A stretch of DNA of 64,000 nt from Chloroflexota bacterium (GCA_028874795.1 JAPPHT010000010.1:31187-95186); one strand, 5' to 3'; shown: positions 38,256 through 47,518, numbered from the stretch's first letter. Numbers and translations are program-made. The notes: generated by a model from the sequence alone, not told the origin.

Positions 38256-39773
38256 ATGCACGACGATCCCTGGGAGCACGGACACTACGGCGCGGAAGAC
38301 GAGGTCATCTTCGGTTCCATCGCGGAAGACGGATTCCCGATAAACCCGGACTGGTTGCGGCTCACGAGCGTGGGCATCGACATCGGCTCCTCCACCTCGC
38401 ACCTGATGTTCTCCAAGCTGGTGATGCGGCGGCGCAGCACCGAGATGTCGAGCGAGTTCGAGGTGGTGTTCCGGCAGGTGCTCTACCGCTCACCCATCCT
38501 CCTGACTCCGTACTCCGACCCCGACACGATCGACACCGACTCGCTCGGCGAGTTCGTCAAGCAGAGCTACGCGGAGGCCGAGCTGGAGGCGGACGACATC
38601 GACACGGGCGCGGTTATCTGCACGGGCGAGGCCGTGCGGAAGCACAATTCCGAGGCGATCATCCGGATGCTGGCCGCGGCGGGCGGGCGCTTCGTCTGCG
38701 CGACGGCGGGGCCGAACCTGGAAGGCATCCTCGGGGCACACGGCTCCGGCGCGGCAGCGCGGTCGCTCAAGATAGGCGCCGGCATGAACGTGGACATGGG
38801 CGGCGGCACCACGAAGATCGCCATCGTCCAGGACGGCAAGGTCGCTGAGACCATGGCCATCAACGTGGGCGCGCGCCTCATCGCATGGGACGCTGACAGC
38901 GTCGTCGAGCGCATCGAGGATGCGGGGCGCACGATAGCGCGCAGCGTTGGCGTCGAGGTCGAGGTCGGCAAGCGCATGGAGGAGGAGGAGAAGGAGAAGG
39001 TGGCGGAGAAGCTGGCCGACCTCCTCTTCGAGGCGCTCACCCGCAGCGAGTACTCCCAGCTCGCGACTGACCTCCTCATCTCCGGTCCGATCGCATTCGA
39101 CGAACCGATAGACGAGATCGGCTTCTCCGGCGGCGTCGCGGAGTACGTGTACGACTACGACCAGCAGGACTACGGCGACATGGGGCCGCTGCTGGGCGCG
39201 GCTGTCCGGCGTCGCCTGCCGTCGCTCGGCATCCCGCTGGCCGGCAGCGCCGAGCGCATCCGCGCAACCGTGATCGGCGCGTCGCAGTACACGGTGCAGG
39301 TGTCGTCCAGCACGGTGTTCGTATCGAACTCCGAGCTGCTGCCGTACCTGGACCTGCAGGTCGTGCCCGCCTACCTCCCCGCCGACCCGAACGCCCTGAC
39401 GCAGGAGGCTGTCGAGCAGGCGATCGCGCGAGGCTTCGAGCGCCTGGACATCGCCGAGCAGGACATCGGGAAGCACATCGCGCTGGCGGTGCTGGGCCCG
39501 GTCATCCCCACCTACGACTCCATCAGGTCCATGTGCGGCGCGATAGCCAACGCGCTCGCTCCGTTCCACGACCACGTCTGGACGATCGTGCTGAGCGCGG
39601 ACGTCGCAGGCCTCGTCGGGGCCATGCTCAAGAACGAGTTCAAGGTGGAACCCGAGGTCATCGTTGTCGACGGCATCAACGTCGGCGAGTTCAACTTCAT
39701 CGACCTCGGCGAGCAGCTCGAGTCGGTGGAGGCGATCCCGGTGGTGGTGAAGTCGCTCGTGTTCGAGGGATAG
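38256..39773 (+). CDS. eutA: Ethanolamine ammonia-lyase reactivating factor EutA-like
   Basis: LTSVGIDIGSSTSHLMFSKLVMRR...GAVICTGEAVRKHNSEAI...CATAGPNLEGILGAHGSGAAARS...NVDMGGGTTKIAIV. Confidence 0.88.
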   Translation: MHDDPWEHGHYGAEDEVIFGSIAEDGFPINPDWLRLTSVGIDIGSSTSHLMFSKLVMRRRSTEMSSEFEVVFRQVLYRSPILLTPYSDPDTIDTDSLGEFVKQSYAEAELEADDIDTGAVICTGEAVRKHNSEAIIRMLAAAGGRFVCATAGPNLEGILGAHGSGAAARSLKIGAGMNVDMGGGTTKIAIVQDGKVAETMAINVGARLIAWDADSVVERIEDAGRTIARSVGVEVEVGKRMEEEEKEKVAEKLADLLFEALTRSEYSQLATDLLISGPIAFDEPIDEIGFSGGVAEYVYDYDQQDYGDMGPLLGAAVRRRLPSLGIPLAGSAERIRATVIGASQYTVQVSSSTVFVSNSELLPYLDLQVVPAYLPADPNALTQEAVEQAIARGFERLDIAEQDIGKHIALAVLGPVIPTYDSIRSMCGAIANALAPFHDHVWTIVLSADVAGLVGAMLKNEFKVEPEVIVVDGINVGEFNFIDLGEQLESVEAIPVVVKSLVFEG

Positions 39774-39837
39774 CGGCCCGCATGCCGCCGCTCTCCTCAT
39801 GCGACTCGCAACAACCGGCGCGCGGCAGGCGGCAGCC

Positions 39838-40491
39838 ATGACCATCGCCAGGGCCCGGCGCGAGCGACCCGAGGGTGCGTCCGCGCCGCGGGCTCAGCCC
39901 GCGCACGATGCCGGCTCAGGCGCGTTTCCACCGCTGCCGACCGGGGTCTACGACATCATCTACGCAGACCCGCCGTGGGACTACAGGGGACAGTTGCAGC
40001 ACGCGGGTCCGGGCAGCGGGGACACCGGCGGCGCTGTGCGCCACTACCCCACCGTAACGCTGGACGACCTCAAGCAGCTGGACGTGCCGGGCATCGCGGC
40101 CGACGACAGCCTGCTCTTCATGTGGGCGACGAACCCGCACCTTGACCAGGCCATCGAGCTGGGCAAGGCGTGGGGGTTCGCGTGGGCTACCGTCGCATTC
40201 GTCTGGGACAAGGAGCGCGTCAATCCCGGCTTCTACACGCTCAGCCAGTGCGAGCTCTGCCTCGTGTTCAAACGGGGCGCCATCCCGCAGCCCCGCGGAG
40301 AGAGGAACGTCCGCCAGCTCGTCAGCGCGCCGCGCGGCCCTCACTCCGCGAAACCGGCGGAAGTCCGCCGCCGTATCGAGCGGATGTTCCCCCACCAGCG
40401 CAAGATAGAATTGTTCGCGCGCAATCAGGCGGCGGGCTGGAATTCGTGGGGCCTGGCTGCAACTGCGCTCGAACCCGGGTGGAGCGACTGA
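39838..40491 (+). CDS. MT-A70 family adenine methyltransferase
   Basis: DIIYADPPWDYRG (DPPW), ADDSLLFMWATNPHLDQAIELGKAWGF, RKIELFARNQAAGWNSWG. Confidence 0.93.
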   Translation: MTIARARRERPEGASAPRAQPAHDAGSGAFPPLPTGVYDIIYADPPWDYRGQLQHAGPGSGDTGGAVRHYPTVTLDDLKQLDVPGIAADDSLLFMWATNPHLDQAIELGKAWGFAWATVAFVWDKERVNPGFYTLSQCELCLVFKRGAIPQPRGERNVRQLVSAPRGPHSAKPAEVRRRIERMFPHQRKIELFARNQAAGWNSWGLAATALEPGWSD

Positions 40492-40530
40492 CCGGCATTG
40501 GCTACAGCGAGCAGACACGGAAGGCTCCAC

Positions 40531-41781
40531 ATGCCGTTCTACGGCTGGTGGATCGTGCTGTCGTCTGTGCTCTTCCACGGGCTCTCCGGCGCGGCGTTCG
40601 GCTTCACGTTCGGCCAGTACCTGCTCAGCATCGAAGAGCACTTCGGCTGGAGCAAGTTTGCCATCTCCACCACGTACTCGGGCTCCCTGCTTGTGGCGGG
40701 CGTCCTGAGTCCCCTGCACGGCTGGCTCCTGGACCGGTTCAGCCCCCGTTCCATCATGCAGGCCGGCACGGTGTGCTTCGGGCTCGGCTTCATCGCCCTG
40801 CCCTTCGCGGACACCTTCATCGCCTTCCTGGCCGTCATCATGGTCATGTCGCTCGGGGCGAACCTCTCGGGCTGGCTGACGCTGACGACGGTGACGACGC
40901 GCTGGTTCCGCCGCAAGCGCGCGCTCGCCCTCGGGTTGAGCTCTACCGGGATCGGCCTCGCGGGCGTGCTCTCGACCATCGTCGCCTGGTCGCTGGTGCT
41001 GCACGGTTGGGAGTCGACCGCCATCGGCTCGGGCATCGCGGTGATCGTCATCGGGCTGCCGCTCTGCCAACTGATGCGGGGCTATCCGGAGCAGCACGGC
41101 ATGCTGCCGGACGGCGCGCCACCCCCTGCCCGTTCAGCCGCCGGCGCCTCGCCGCTGGCGGACTCCGGTGAGATCAACTTCACCGTGCGCGAAGCGCTGC
41201 GGGACCGCGCGTTCTGGTACGTGTCGCTCGGGCACGGGGTAGCCCTTCTCGCCGTCTTCGCGGTCCTCGTCCACCTCGTCCCGCACCTCGTGGAAGGGCT
41301 TGGCTGGAGCAAGACGTCCGCCCAGACGATGCTGACGCTGGTGACGGTCACGAGCATCGTCGGCCAGGTGGGCGGTGGGTACATAGGCGACCGCTACAAC
41401 AAGGCCCGCCTGGCCGCCTTCTGCATGCTCATGCACGCGGTGGCGCTCGTGACGCTGGCGTACGCCTCCAGCGTCCCCGTCATCGTTTTCGCGGCGCTGC
41501 TGCACGGCCTGGCCTGGGGGACGCGCGGCCCGCTCATGATGGCGATACGCGCCGACTTCTACGGGCGGCGCTACTTCGGGCAGATCGCGGGCTACTCGAA
41601 CGTGCTGGTCATGTTCGGACCGCTCATCGGCCCGTCCTTCGCCGGATGGATGAGCGACACCTACGGCGACTACACCGGCGCCTTCCTGGCGGTCGGCGTG
41701 GTCGTGGGCGCCGGGTCGTTGCTCTTTCTGGGTTCGAGGAGACCTCCCGTACCGGCCCGGCTCAGGGCTTCAGGGGCGTGA
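40531..41781 (+). CDS. MFS transporter
   Basis: MPFYGWWIVLSSVLFHGLSGAAFGFTFGQYLLSIEEHFGWSKFAISTTYSGSLLVAGVLSPLHGWLLDRFSPR. Confidence 0.9.
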   Translation: MPFYGWWIVLSSVLFHGLSGAAFGFTFGQYLLSIEEHFGWSKFAISTTYSGSLLVAGVLSPLHGWLLDRFSPRSIMQAGTVCFGLGFIALPFADTFIAFLAVIMVMSLGANLSGWLTLTTVTTRWFRRKRALALGLSSTGIGLAGVLSTIVAWSLVLHGWESTAIGSGIAVIVIGLPLCQLMRGYPEQHGMLPDGAPPPARSAAGASPLADSGEINFTVREALRDRAFWYVSLGHGVALLAVFAVLVHLVPHLVEGLGWSKTSAQTMLTLVTVTSIVGQVGGGYIGDRYNKARLAAFCMLMHAVALVTLAYASSVPVIVFAALLHGLAWGTRGPLMMAIRADFYGRRYFGQIAGYSNVLVMFGPLIGPSFAGWMSDTYGDYTGAFLAVGVVVGAGSLLFLGSRRPPVPARLRASGA

Positions 41782-42284
41782 TGCAGATGACCGGCTTGCG
41801 CAGCGGGCTGCGATGGGTCTGCGCCGTCGAGCACTGGACGACGCTCGTGCTGGTCGCGGTCGTCGCGGTGCTCATCGGGCAGTTGATCGGCCTCGCGTTC
41901 GGGGCGACTTCCATCGTCAAGTCTCCGCGCGGCACGTTCGAGGCGCTCTACCAGGCGTCGCAGGACGGCGACTACGAGGCTGCGTTCGAGCTGCTCGACC
42001 GCGACGGGCAGGCGCAGGCCCGCGCGATGGGCCCGGAAGCGTGGCGTGAACTGGTGGACGGCCTCTCCCGCGGACGCACCATCGCGGAGATGGGCATCGG
42101 CTCGCAGCGCAACTACGGCCAGAACGCTGTCATCGGCGTCATCGTCGAGTATACGGACGGAAGAACCCTTGCGCGCACGGAGGAGCTGGTACGGGAGGGG
42201 ACGCACTGGCGCGTGATGTGGCCGCCGGGCACGAGGAGTTTCACGGAGACGGTGCGCAAGTACGACCCGTGGTTCGGACGCTAG
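41781..42284 (+). CDS. Membrane-anchored hypothetical protein
   Basis: N-terminal TM TLVLVAVVAVLIGQLIGLAFG then SPRGTFEALYQASQDGDYEAAFELLD; start overlaps MFS stop. Confidence 0.6.
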   Translation: MQMTGLRSGLRWVCAVEHWTTLVLVAVVAVLIGQLIGLAFGATSIVKSPRGTFEALYQASQDGDYEAAFELLDRDGQAQARAMGPEAWRELVDGLSRGRTIAEMGIGSQRNYGQNAVIGVIVEYTDGRTLARTEELVREGTHWRVMWPPGTRSFTETVRKYDPWFGR

Positions 42285-42302
42285 CGCGGGGCCGCCCCCT
42301 GG

Positions 42303-42420
42303 TTGTCATTCCGAGCGAAGTCGAGGAATCTCTCGGGGGCGTCCCAGGCACACCGGCGTTCCTTGAGAGATGCTTCGACTTCGCCTCAGGCTACGCCCTC
42401 GGCTACGCTCAGCATGACAA
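42303..42420. repeat. Large imperfect inverted intergenic repeat (family B)
   Basis: tgtcattccgagcgaagtcgaggaatctctc ... gagagatgcttcgacttcgc...gctcagcatgaca. Confidence 0.65.
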
Positions 42421-42431
42421 TCGCCCTTGCC

Positions 42432-42872
42432 CTACCCGGCCACCTGGTCCGTGCCTGCCCAGCCGTGGACGGAGAGGTCGAACGTGACGCCGTCCGGGCC
42501 GGTGAACTTGACCTCGACGTTGCCGCCGCCCGTCTCCTCCGGCCTGCGCTGGTTGTACTCCTCGCGGATCTTCGGTTCGACGTGCTCGACCGCGCCCGCG
42601 GACAGCACCTGCGCCTGCGCCGAGTCCATGTCCTCGACGCCGAAGCCGATGTGGTGGACGCCGGTGCGCTTGGGCGCGCCCTCGGTGACGGACGCCCACT
42701 CCTGGCGCCACTTGAGGATGGCCATGTTCACGTGGCCGTCGCTCAGGTAGTAGCCCTCCGCGGTCGGCGAGTCCACCCTGCCGACCTGCTTCAGCCCGAG
42801 GCCTTCGACGTAGAACTTTGCCGTTGCTTCAGGGTCGTCCGTGCCGATGGCGATGTGGCGGATGCGCGCCAT
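42432..42872 (-). CDS. VOC/glyoxalase family protein
   Basis: MARIRHIAIGTDDPEATAKFYVEGLGLKQVGRVDSPTAEGYYLSDGHVNMAIL...GVHHIGFGVEDMD. Confidence 0.9.
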   Translation of the reverse strand: MARIRHIAIGTDDPEATAKFYVEGLGLKQVGRVDSPTAEGYYLSDGHVNMAILKWRQEWASVTEGAPKRTGVHHIGFGVEDMDSAQAQVLSAGAVEHVEPKIREEYNQRRPEETGGGNVEVKFTGPDGVTFDLSVHGWAGTDQVAG

Positions 42873-42987
42873 AACGTTCACCTCCCGCGTGGTGCGTTCG
42901 CTTGCCTTGTTGCGCCTGCATCATAGCGCACGCACTTGCGTCGCGTCGTACCATATGCGCAGTAAGACGGATCACAGGAGGTCCAGC

Positions 42988-43389
42988 ATGGGCGGCATCA
43001 GCGGCGTGAACCACGTGGCGGCGATAGCGAAGGACATGGCGGAGACGGCCAGCTTCTACGGTGAGGTGCTGGACGTGCCGGTCTGCAGGATCGTGAACGA
43101 CGAACCCGGTCACAAGCACTACTCGTTCGACCTCGGCGGCGAGGGCACGCTCGACTTCTTCGAAGGAGCGCCGGGAGTGAGCGGCACGACGCGCGACACC
43201 ATCGGCGCGCTGAACCACCTGGCCGTTACCTCGACGCCCGAGTTCATCGACGAAGCGGAGTCGCGGCTGCAGGCGCGCGGCGTCGAGGTGCACGTCACCC
43301 AGCGCCAGGGTCAGAAGACGATCTACTTCAGCGACCCGAACGGCATCAACCTGCAACTCTACCCGTCGACGGGCGGCAGCCGGGGCTAA
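42988..43389 (+). CDS. VOC/glyoxalase family protein
   Basis: GVNHVAAIAKDMAETASFYGEVLDVPVCRIVNDEPGHKHYSFDLGGEGTLDFFEG; AGGAGG RBS. Confidence 0.9.
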   Translation: MGGISGVNHVAAIAKDMAETASFYGEVLDVPVCRIVNDEPGHKHYSFDLGGEGTLDFFEGAPGVSGTTRDTIGALNHLAVTSTPEFIDEAESRLQARGVEVHVTQRQGQKTIYFSDPNGINLQLYPSTGGSRG

Positions 43390-43411
43390 GGCTGCCCTCC
43401 GGGAGGCGTAG

Positions 43412-43473
43412 TTCTTCCCACCCACCCGCCCGGACGCTTGTGGGGGACACTCCCACGCCCCGGTAGAGGGGCT
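43412..43473. repeat. Family D intergenic repeat
   Basis: cttcccacccacccgcccggacgcttgtgggggacactcccacgccccgg; matches 34914 copy. Confidence 0.7.
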
Positions 43474-43556
43474 ATCCCTCTGCACTCCTGGGCATACATA
43501 GAGATGTAGAGGGGCGCCCTCATGGGCGCCCCTGCTGCGTCTCATGCGGGTGTGCG

Positions 43557-44501
43557 CTACGCTGAGATGCAGTTTACGGGCGCGAGGCCGTCTGCGACGA
43601 CGCTCCAGTCATCGCCGTCGGCGGCGCGGACCAGCACCTGACCCCCATGCGTCCCCGCGTAGACCGCGCCGTCCGCGTCGACTGCGAGCGCCTCGACCGA
43701 TTCGACGAGTCCCTCGTCCATCAACGGACGCCACTGAGAGCCGCCGTCGTCGCTGCGGTAGACCTTCGCCACTGCGCCCTCCGGGCGCGTCCTCCATCCG
43801 CGCGGCCTGCCCAGTGTGGCTGCGGCGTAGAGCCTCTGGCGGTCGCCGGGGTCGTTCGTGAGCGTGACGGTGTACATGGTCTCCAGGCCATCGCAGCGGG
43901 ACTGCCAGGAGCGCGCCGCGTCCTGCGAGCGGTAGAAACCCACGCCCGTGACCGCGAAGACGTGGTCGCCGCCATCCGGCGCCGCGGCGAGCCCGTGGAT
44001 GTCCGGGTGGATGCTCTCGCGTGCCTCCTGCCAGGTCTCTCCGCCGTCCTCGGTGAGCATGACGCCCCCGACCTCGACGCCGACGTAGACGCGTCCGGGC
44101 CGGGTCGGCGACGCCACCAAGGCGCGGATGTTCGGCATGTGGGGGTTCACAGGGAACGTCCACGTGCCGTAGGTCGGCAGGTCCTTGAAGCTCTCGACCT
44201 CGGAGAACTGCTCCTCGGCAGCGCGGCGGCGGAAGAGCATCGCGTTGTCCGCGCCCACGAAGGTAGTGCCGTCCAGCGTGACGACGACACACCGGGTGTC
44301 GACGTCTGACAGGGTCTGCTTCCAGTCGGCGGGGTCCGCTCCGCTCTCGAAGACGCCTTCCACCGTCGCGGCGATCTGACCGGTGGGGGTCTCGCAGATG
44401 CCCTCGACCCGCACGCCGGGCAGCGCCTTCGCGGCGACTTCCCACGCGCCGTTCTTGTTCTCGAGCGCAACGATGCCGTCGTTCGTGCCTATCGTGAGCA
44501 T
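43557..44501 (-). CDS. Beta-propeller (BNR/YCF48-like) protein
   Basis: Repeated RVYVGVEVGGVMLTEDGGETWQEA, HVFAVTGVGFYRSQDAARSWQ, KVYRSDDGGSQWRPL. Confidence 0.85.
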   Translation of the reverse strand: MLTIGTNDGIVALENKNGAWEVAAKALPGVRVEGICETPTGQIAATVEGVFESGADPADWKQTLSDVDTRCVVVTLDGTTFVGADNAMLFRRRAAEEQFSEVESFKDLPTYGTWTFPVNPHMPNIRALVASPTRPGRVYVGVEVGGVMLTEDGGETWQEARESIHPDIHGLAAAPDGGDHVFAVTGVGFYRSQDAARSWQSRCDGLETMYTVTLTNDPGDRQRLYAAATLGRPRGWRTRPEGAVAKVYRSDDGGSQWRPLMDEGLVESVEALAVDADGAVYAGTHGGQVLVRAADGDDWSVVADGLAPVNCISA

Positions 44502-44637
44502 CCCGCCAACCTCCCGATGCAGGGTGAGTGGACTATAGCACGAGGGTCGTCCGCCGCGCCCTTGACGTGCGGCACGCAGCCCTCAACAATGCGCCGCGCA
44601 GGGGGAGCCTGCAGCCCCATCGGAGGAAGGTGACGCG

Positions 44638-45099
44638 ATGTCAGAGGAGAACAAGGCGTTCGTCCGCCGCTTGTACGAAGAGGTCTACAACAACGGGCGC
44701 ATCGACCTGATCGGCGACCTGTACGCGCCGGACGTCGAGCTCCACATCGCGGGCATCCTCGAGGACCCGTTCGGGCCGGAGCCGATCAAACAACTGGTGA
44801 CGATGACGCGCACCGCCTTCCCCTCGATACACGTCACGGTGGACGACCTGATCGCGGCGGAGGACCGCGTGGCCGCGTGCGTCTCCTTCACCGGCGGGTT
44901 CCAGGGCGTGGGCATGGGCACGTCTCCTCGGGCCAACCTGTCGTGGTGGCGGCGCATCGACGTCTACCGCATCCAGCTTGGGCGCGTCGTGGAACAGTGG
45001 GGCGACCGCGACGACTTCACGATGCTGCAGCGGCTGGGCGTTGCCGTCCCGGCATTCAACGACCCGAAGCCAGCGCCGCGGGAGTTCGGCAGGCTGTAG
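44638..45099 (+). CDS. SnoaL/NTF2-like ester cyclase family protein
   Basis: MSEENKAFVRRLYEEVYNNGRIDLIGDLYAPDVELH...RRIDVYRIQLGRVVEQWGDRDDFTMLQRLG. Confidence 0.85.
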   Translation: MSEENKAFVRRLYEEVYNNGRIDLIGDLYAPDVELHIAGILEDPFGPEPIKQLVTMTRTAFPSIHVTVDDLIAAEDRVAACVSFTGGFQGVGMGTSPRANLSWWRRIDVYRIQLGRVVEQWGDRDDFTMLQRLGVAVPAFNDPKPAPREFGRL

Positions 45100-45100
45100 C
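45057..45100. repeat. 44-bp direct repeat, copy 1 (3' end of SnoaL-like gene)
   Basis: caacgacccgaagccagcgccgcgggagttcggcaggctgtagc. Confidence 0.97.
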
Positions 45101-45174
45101 GCGGCGGTGTGGCATCAACCCCCTTGCTACAATCTGTGCAGGATTAGGGAAACCCACCGCCTGGGAGGATGAGC

Positions 45175-45393
45175 ATGGAGCGCACCTATGAAGTGGTCCT
45201 GGAGCCCGCTGAGGAAGGCGGCTTCGCCGTCTACGTTCCAGGCATGAGTGGCTGCGTCTCCCAGGGCGAAACGGAGGAGGAGGCGCTGGAGAATATCAGA
45301 GACGCTATCGAATGCTGGCTTGATTCATGGGAGCAGATCGAGCGGGAACGAGCGGGCCAAGGTCGGCGCCGCACGGTCGTTGTTGACCGGTGA
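45175..45393 (+). CDS. hicB: HicB-family antitoxin
   Basis: MERTYEVVLEPAEEGGFAVYVPGMSGCVSQGETEEEALENIRDAIECWLDS. Confidence 0.93.
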   Translation: MERTYEVVLEPAEEGGFAVYVPGMSGCVSQGETEEEALENIRDAIECWLDSWEQIERERAGQGRRRTVVVDR

Positions 45394-45608
45394 ACAGAGT
45401 CCCAGACCTGTCCCATCAACGCGTGGTGCGTGCTCTGAGCAAAGCAGGATTCGTCATCAAGCGCCAAGGCAAACACATTTCGATGTACAAGGAGGAACGA
45501 AACGTTCTCGCAGTGATACCCAGGCAGAACCCGGTCAAACGGGCTACGCTGGTACAACTACTGAAAGGGATCGGCATATCGCCGGAAGAGTTTGCGGACC
45601 TAATCTGA
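45390..45608 (+). CDS. hicA: HicA-family toxin (mRNA interferase)
   Basis: VVRALSKAGFVIKRQGKHISMYKEERNVLAVIPRQNPVKRATLVQLLKGIGISPEEF; 4-nt overlap with hicB. Confidence 0.93.
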   Translation: MNRVPDLSHQRVVRALSKAGFVIKRQGKHISMYKEERNVLAVIPRQNPVKRATLVQLLKGIGISPEEFADLI

Positions 45609-45612
45609 TGGG

Positions 45613-45656
45613 CAACGACCCGAAGCCAGCGCCGCGGGAGTTCGGCAGGCTGTAGC
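45613..45656. repeat. 44-bp direct repeat, copy 2
   Basis: Identical to 45057-45100, offset 556 bp. Confidence 0.97.
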
Positions 45657-45695
45657 TGGTCGAGCGGGACCGCACACCCGATATACTGCAGGTGT

Positions 45696-46331
45696 ATGGC
45701 TCCTGCGTCCCGCCAGCCGGCTATCCCATCCCTGATCGTGCCTCTACTCCTGTTGCTCACCCTGGCGGCGTGCCAGGTTTCCCCTACCCCGACTCCCCTT
45801 CCGACGGTGGCGCTCGAGCCCACCCCGACCCCGACTTCCCTGCCGACGTCAACCCCCGAACCTCCCGCTCCGACCGCAACGCCCACCCCGGTACCGACGC
45901 CAACGCCGACGGCCAGTCCCGACCCGACACCGACCCTCACTCCTGCGCCGACGCGGCGTCCGACCGCTACGCCCACGCCTACCCCCGAACCCGAACCGAC
46001 GCCAACGCCGGACCTCGTCGCGCAGTACGTCGAGGCCATCTGCGCGGGCAAGCCGAGCTTCAACGTCGCGACGGCCTCGTTCTCGGAACTCGAGGAGAAG
46101 TTCCGGGCGTACGAGCAGTACCTCATCGCCATGCACGTTCCCGACGACGTGCGCGACCACTACGACGCCCAGTTGCACGCGACGCGGGTGGTGGTCGGCG
46201 AGCTGGCTCGCGCGGCGGCCAGCCGGCCGAACGGCAGGCCGGCAGGCAACCTGAACGACTACGTCGGCTTCCTGTGGCTGCACCCTGAGCCGTACGAGCG
46301 CCTCACCGGCATCGACGTCCCGTGCTTCTAG
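45696..46331 (+). CDS. Lipoprotein with long Thr-Pro-rich linker
   Basis: Lipobox LAACQ; TPTPTPLPT... linker, C-terminal helical domain. Confidence 0.75.
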   Translation: MAPASRQPAIPSLIVPLLLLLTLAACQVSPTPTPLPTVALEPTPTPTSLPTSTPEPPAPTATPTPVPTPTPTASPDPTPTLTPAPTRRPTATPTPTPEPEPTPTPDLVAQYVEAICAGKPSFNVATASFSELEEKFRAYEQYLIAMHVPDDVRDHYDAQLHATRVVVGELARAAASRPNGRPAGNLNDYVGFLWLHPEPYERLTGIDVPCF

Positions 46332-46459
46332 GCGATCTTGGACCCCAGGAAGCGCGCCCTTACATCAGACCAGCCCGAGAGGATTCCGCGCGCTGAAGCG
46401 CGGACTCCGCTGCGCTCCGCTCGGAATGACAAGGTGCGGGTACTACGGTGCGCTCCCCG

Positions 46460-47518
46460 TCACTCGATGGCGTAGAGGCGCGCGGGGTTGTCGGAGAGGA
46501 CCTTGTCCACGACGCGGGGCTCCAGAAGCCCGCTCGACTTCAGCGACTTGAGCGCCTCCAACTCGCTGGAGGTGTCGGAGTGGCCGTAGTCGGAGCCGAT
46601 CATGAAGTTGTCCTCGGAAGCGTTCGCGAAGATGTACGGCAGGTCGTCGTTCGTCTGGCAGGTGACGTACATGCGGCTGTCGGCCATGAGGTTCTCGGAG
46701 TCGAACGCGTTCCCGTCGCGGCGGGCCCGGTGCTGCACTTCGTTGAGGATGTAGGGCACCCAGTTGGCCGCTCCCTCGACGAAACCGGCGCGCAGGCGCG
46801 GGAAGCGCTGCCACAGACCGCGGTACAGCATGGAGTGGAACGCGCTGATGATGGGCAGCTTGTTGCGGGAGTAGGCGTCCGCCTCGGTGAGGTTCACGAA
46901 GTCAGGGTTGCCGCAGCCCGCGTGGATGCAGACCGGCATGTCGTACTCCTGCGCCGCCTCGTAGAGCGGGTCGAAGTAGGGGTCGATGAGTCGCCTGTCC
47001 CCCTCGAAGCCGCGCATGAAGATGGCGCACGCGCCGTGCTCCTTGCCGTAGCGCAGCTGCTCCTCCACCTCGTCCATGGTGTCCAGCGGCGGGACCACGG
47101 CCCAGCGCAGGCGTCCGCCGCCCTCGGCCCAGATGTCGGCGAGCCAGCGGTTGTAGCTCTTGGTCAGCGCGAGCTCCACGGCCGGATTCTCGGAGATGCG
47201 GGTCAGGAAGATGGTGGGGAAGAGCACCTGCACGTCCACGCCGAGCTCGTCCATGTGCGCCAGGCGCGCGGTGATGTCCGCGAGCGTCCGTGTCGCCTGG
47301 GACGTTTCAGAGAAGCCGGAGAGCTGCTCGGCGACCGCGCCGGTGCCTCCCGCGGCGAAGGGACGCTGGCGCTCCCTTCCGTCTATGATCCAGATGGGCC
47401 TGTCGGGCCGGTTGGGGTCGAACCTGGACGCGGGCTTGAGGTGCTCGTCGGCCGGGTCCAGGTACTCCCAGGTCTGCTCGCTTTCGATAACGTGGCAGTC
47501 AGCGTCTATGATGGGCAT
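46460..47518 (-). CDS. Amidohydrolase family protein
   Basis: MPIIDADCHVIESEQTWEYLDPADEHLKP...RLAHMDELGVDVQVLFPTIFL...PVCIHAG...MIGSDYGHSDTSSE; paralog of 31739-32839. Confidence 0.9.
   Translation of the reverse strand: MPIIDADCHVIESEQTWEYLDPADEHLKPASRFDPNRPDRPIWIIDGRERQRPFAAGGTGAVAEQLSGFSETSQATRTLADITARLAHMDELGVDVQVLFPTIFLTRISENPAVELALTKSYNRWLADIWAEGGGRLRWAVVPPLDTMDEVEEQLRYGKEHGACAIFMRGFEGDRRLIDPYFDPLYEAAQEYDMPVCIHAGCGNPDFVNLTEADAYSRNKLPIISAFHSMLYRGLWQRFPRLRAGFVEGAANWVPYILNEVQHRARRDGNAFDSENLMADSRMYVTCQTNDDLPYIFANASEDNFMIGSDYGHSDTSSELEALKSLKSSGLLEPRVVDKVLSDNPARLYAIE

Noticed and set aside
38490-39845. 451-aa minus-strand ORF
   Set aside because: Antisense shadow of eutA with no recognisable domain.
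45779-46015. Tandem ACC/CCG-rich repeat resembling a minisatellite
   Set aside because: It is the coding sequence of a Thr-Pro-rich lipoprotein linker (TPTPTP...), a normal feature of such lipoproteins.
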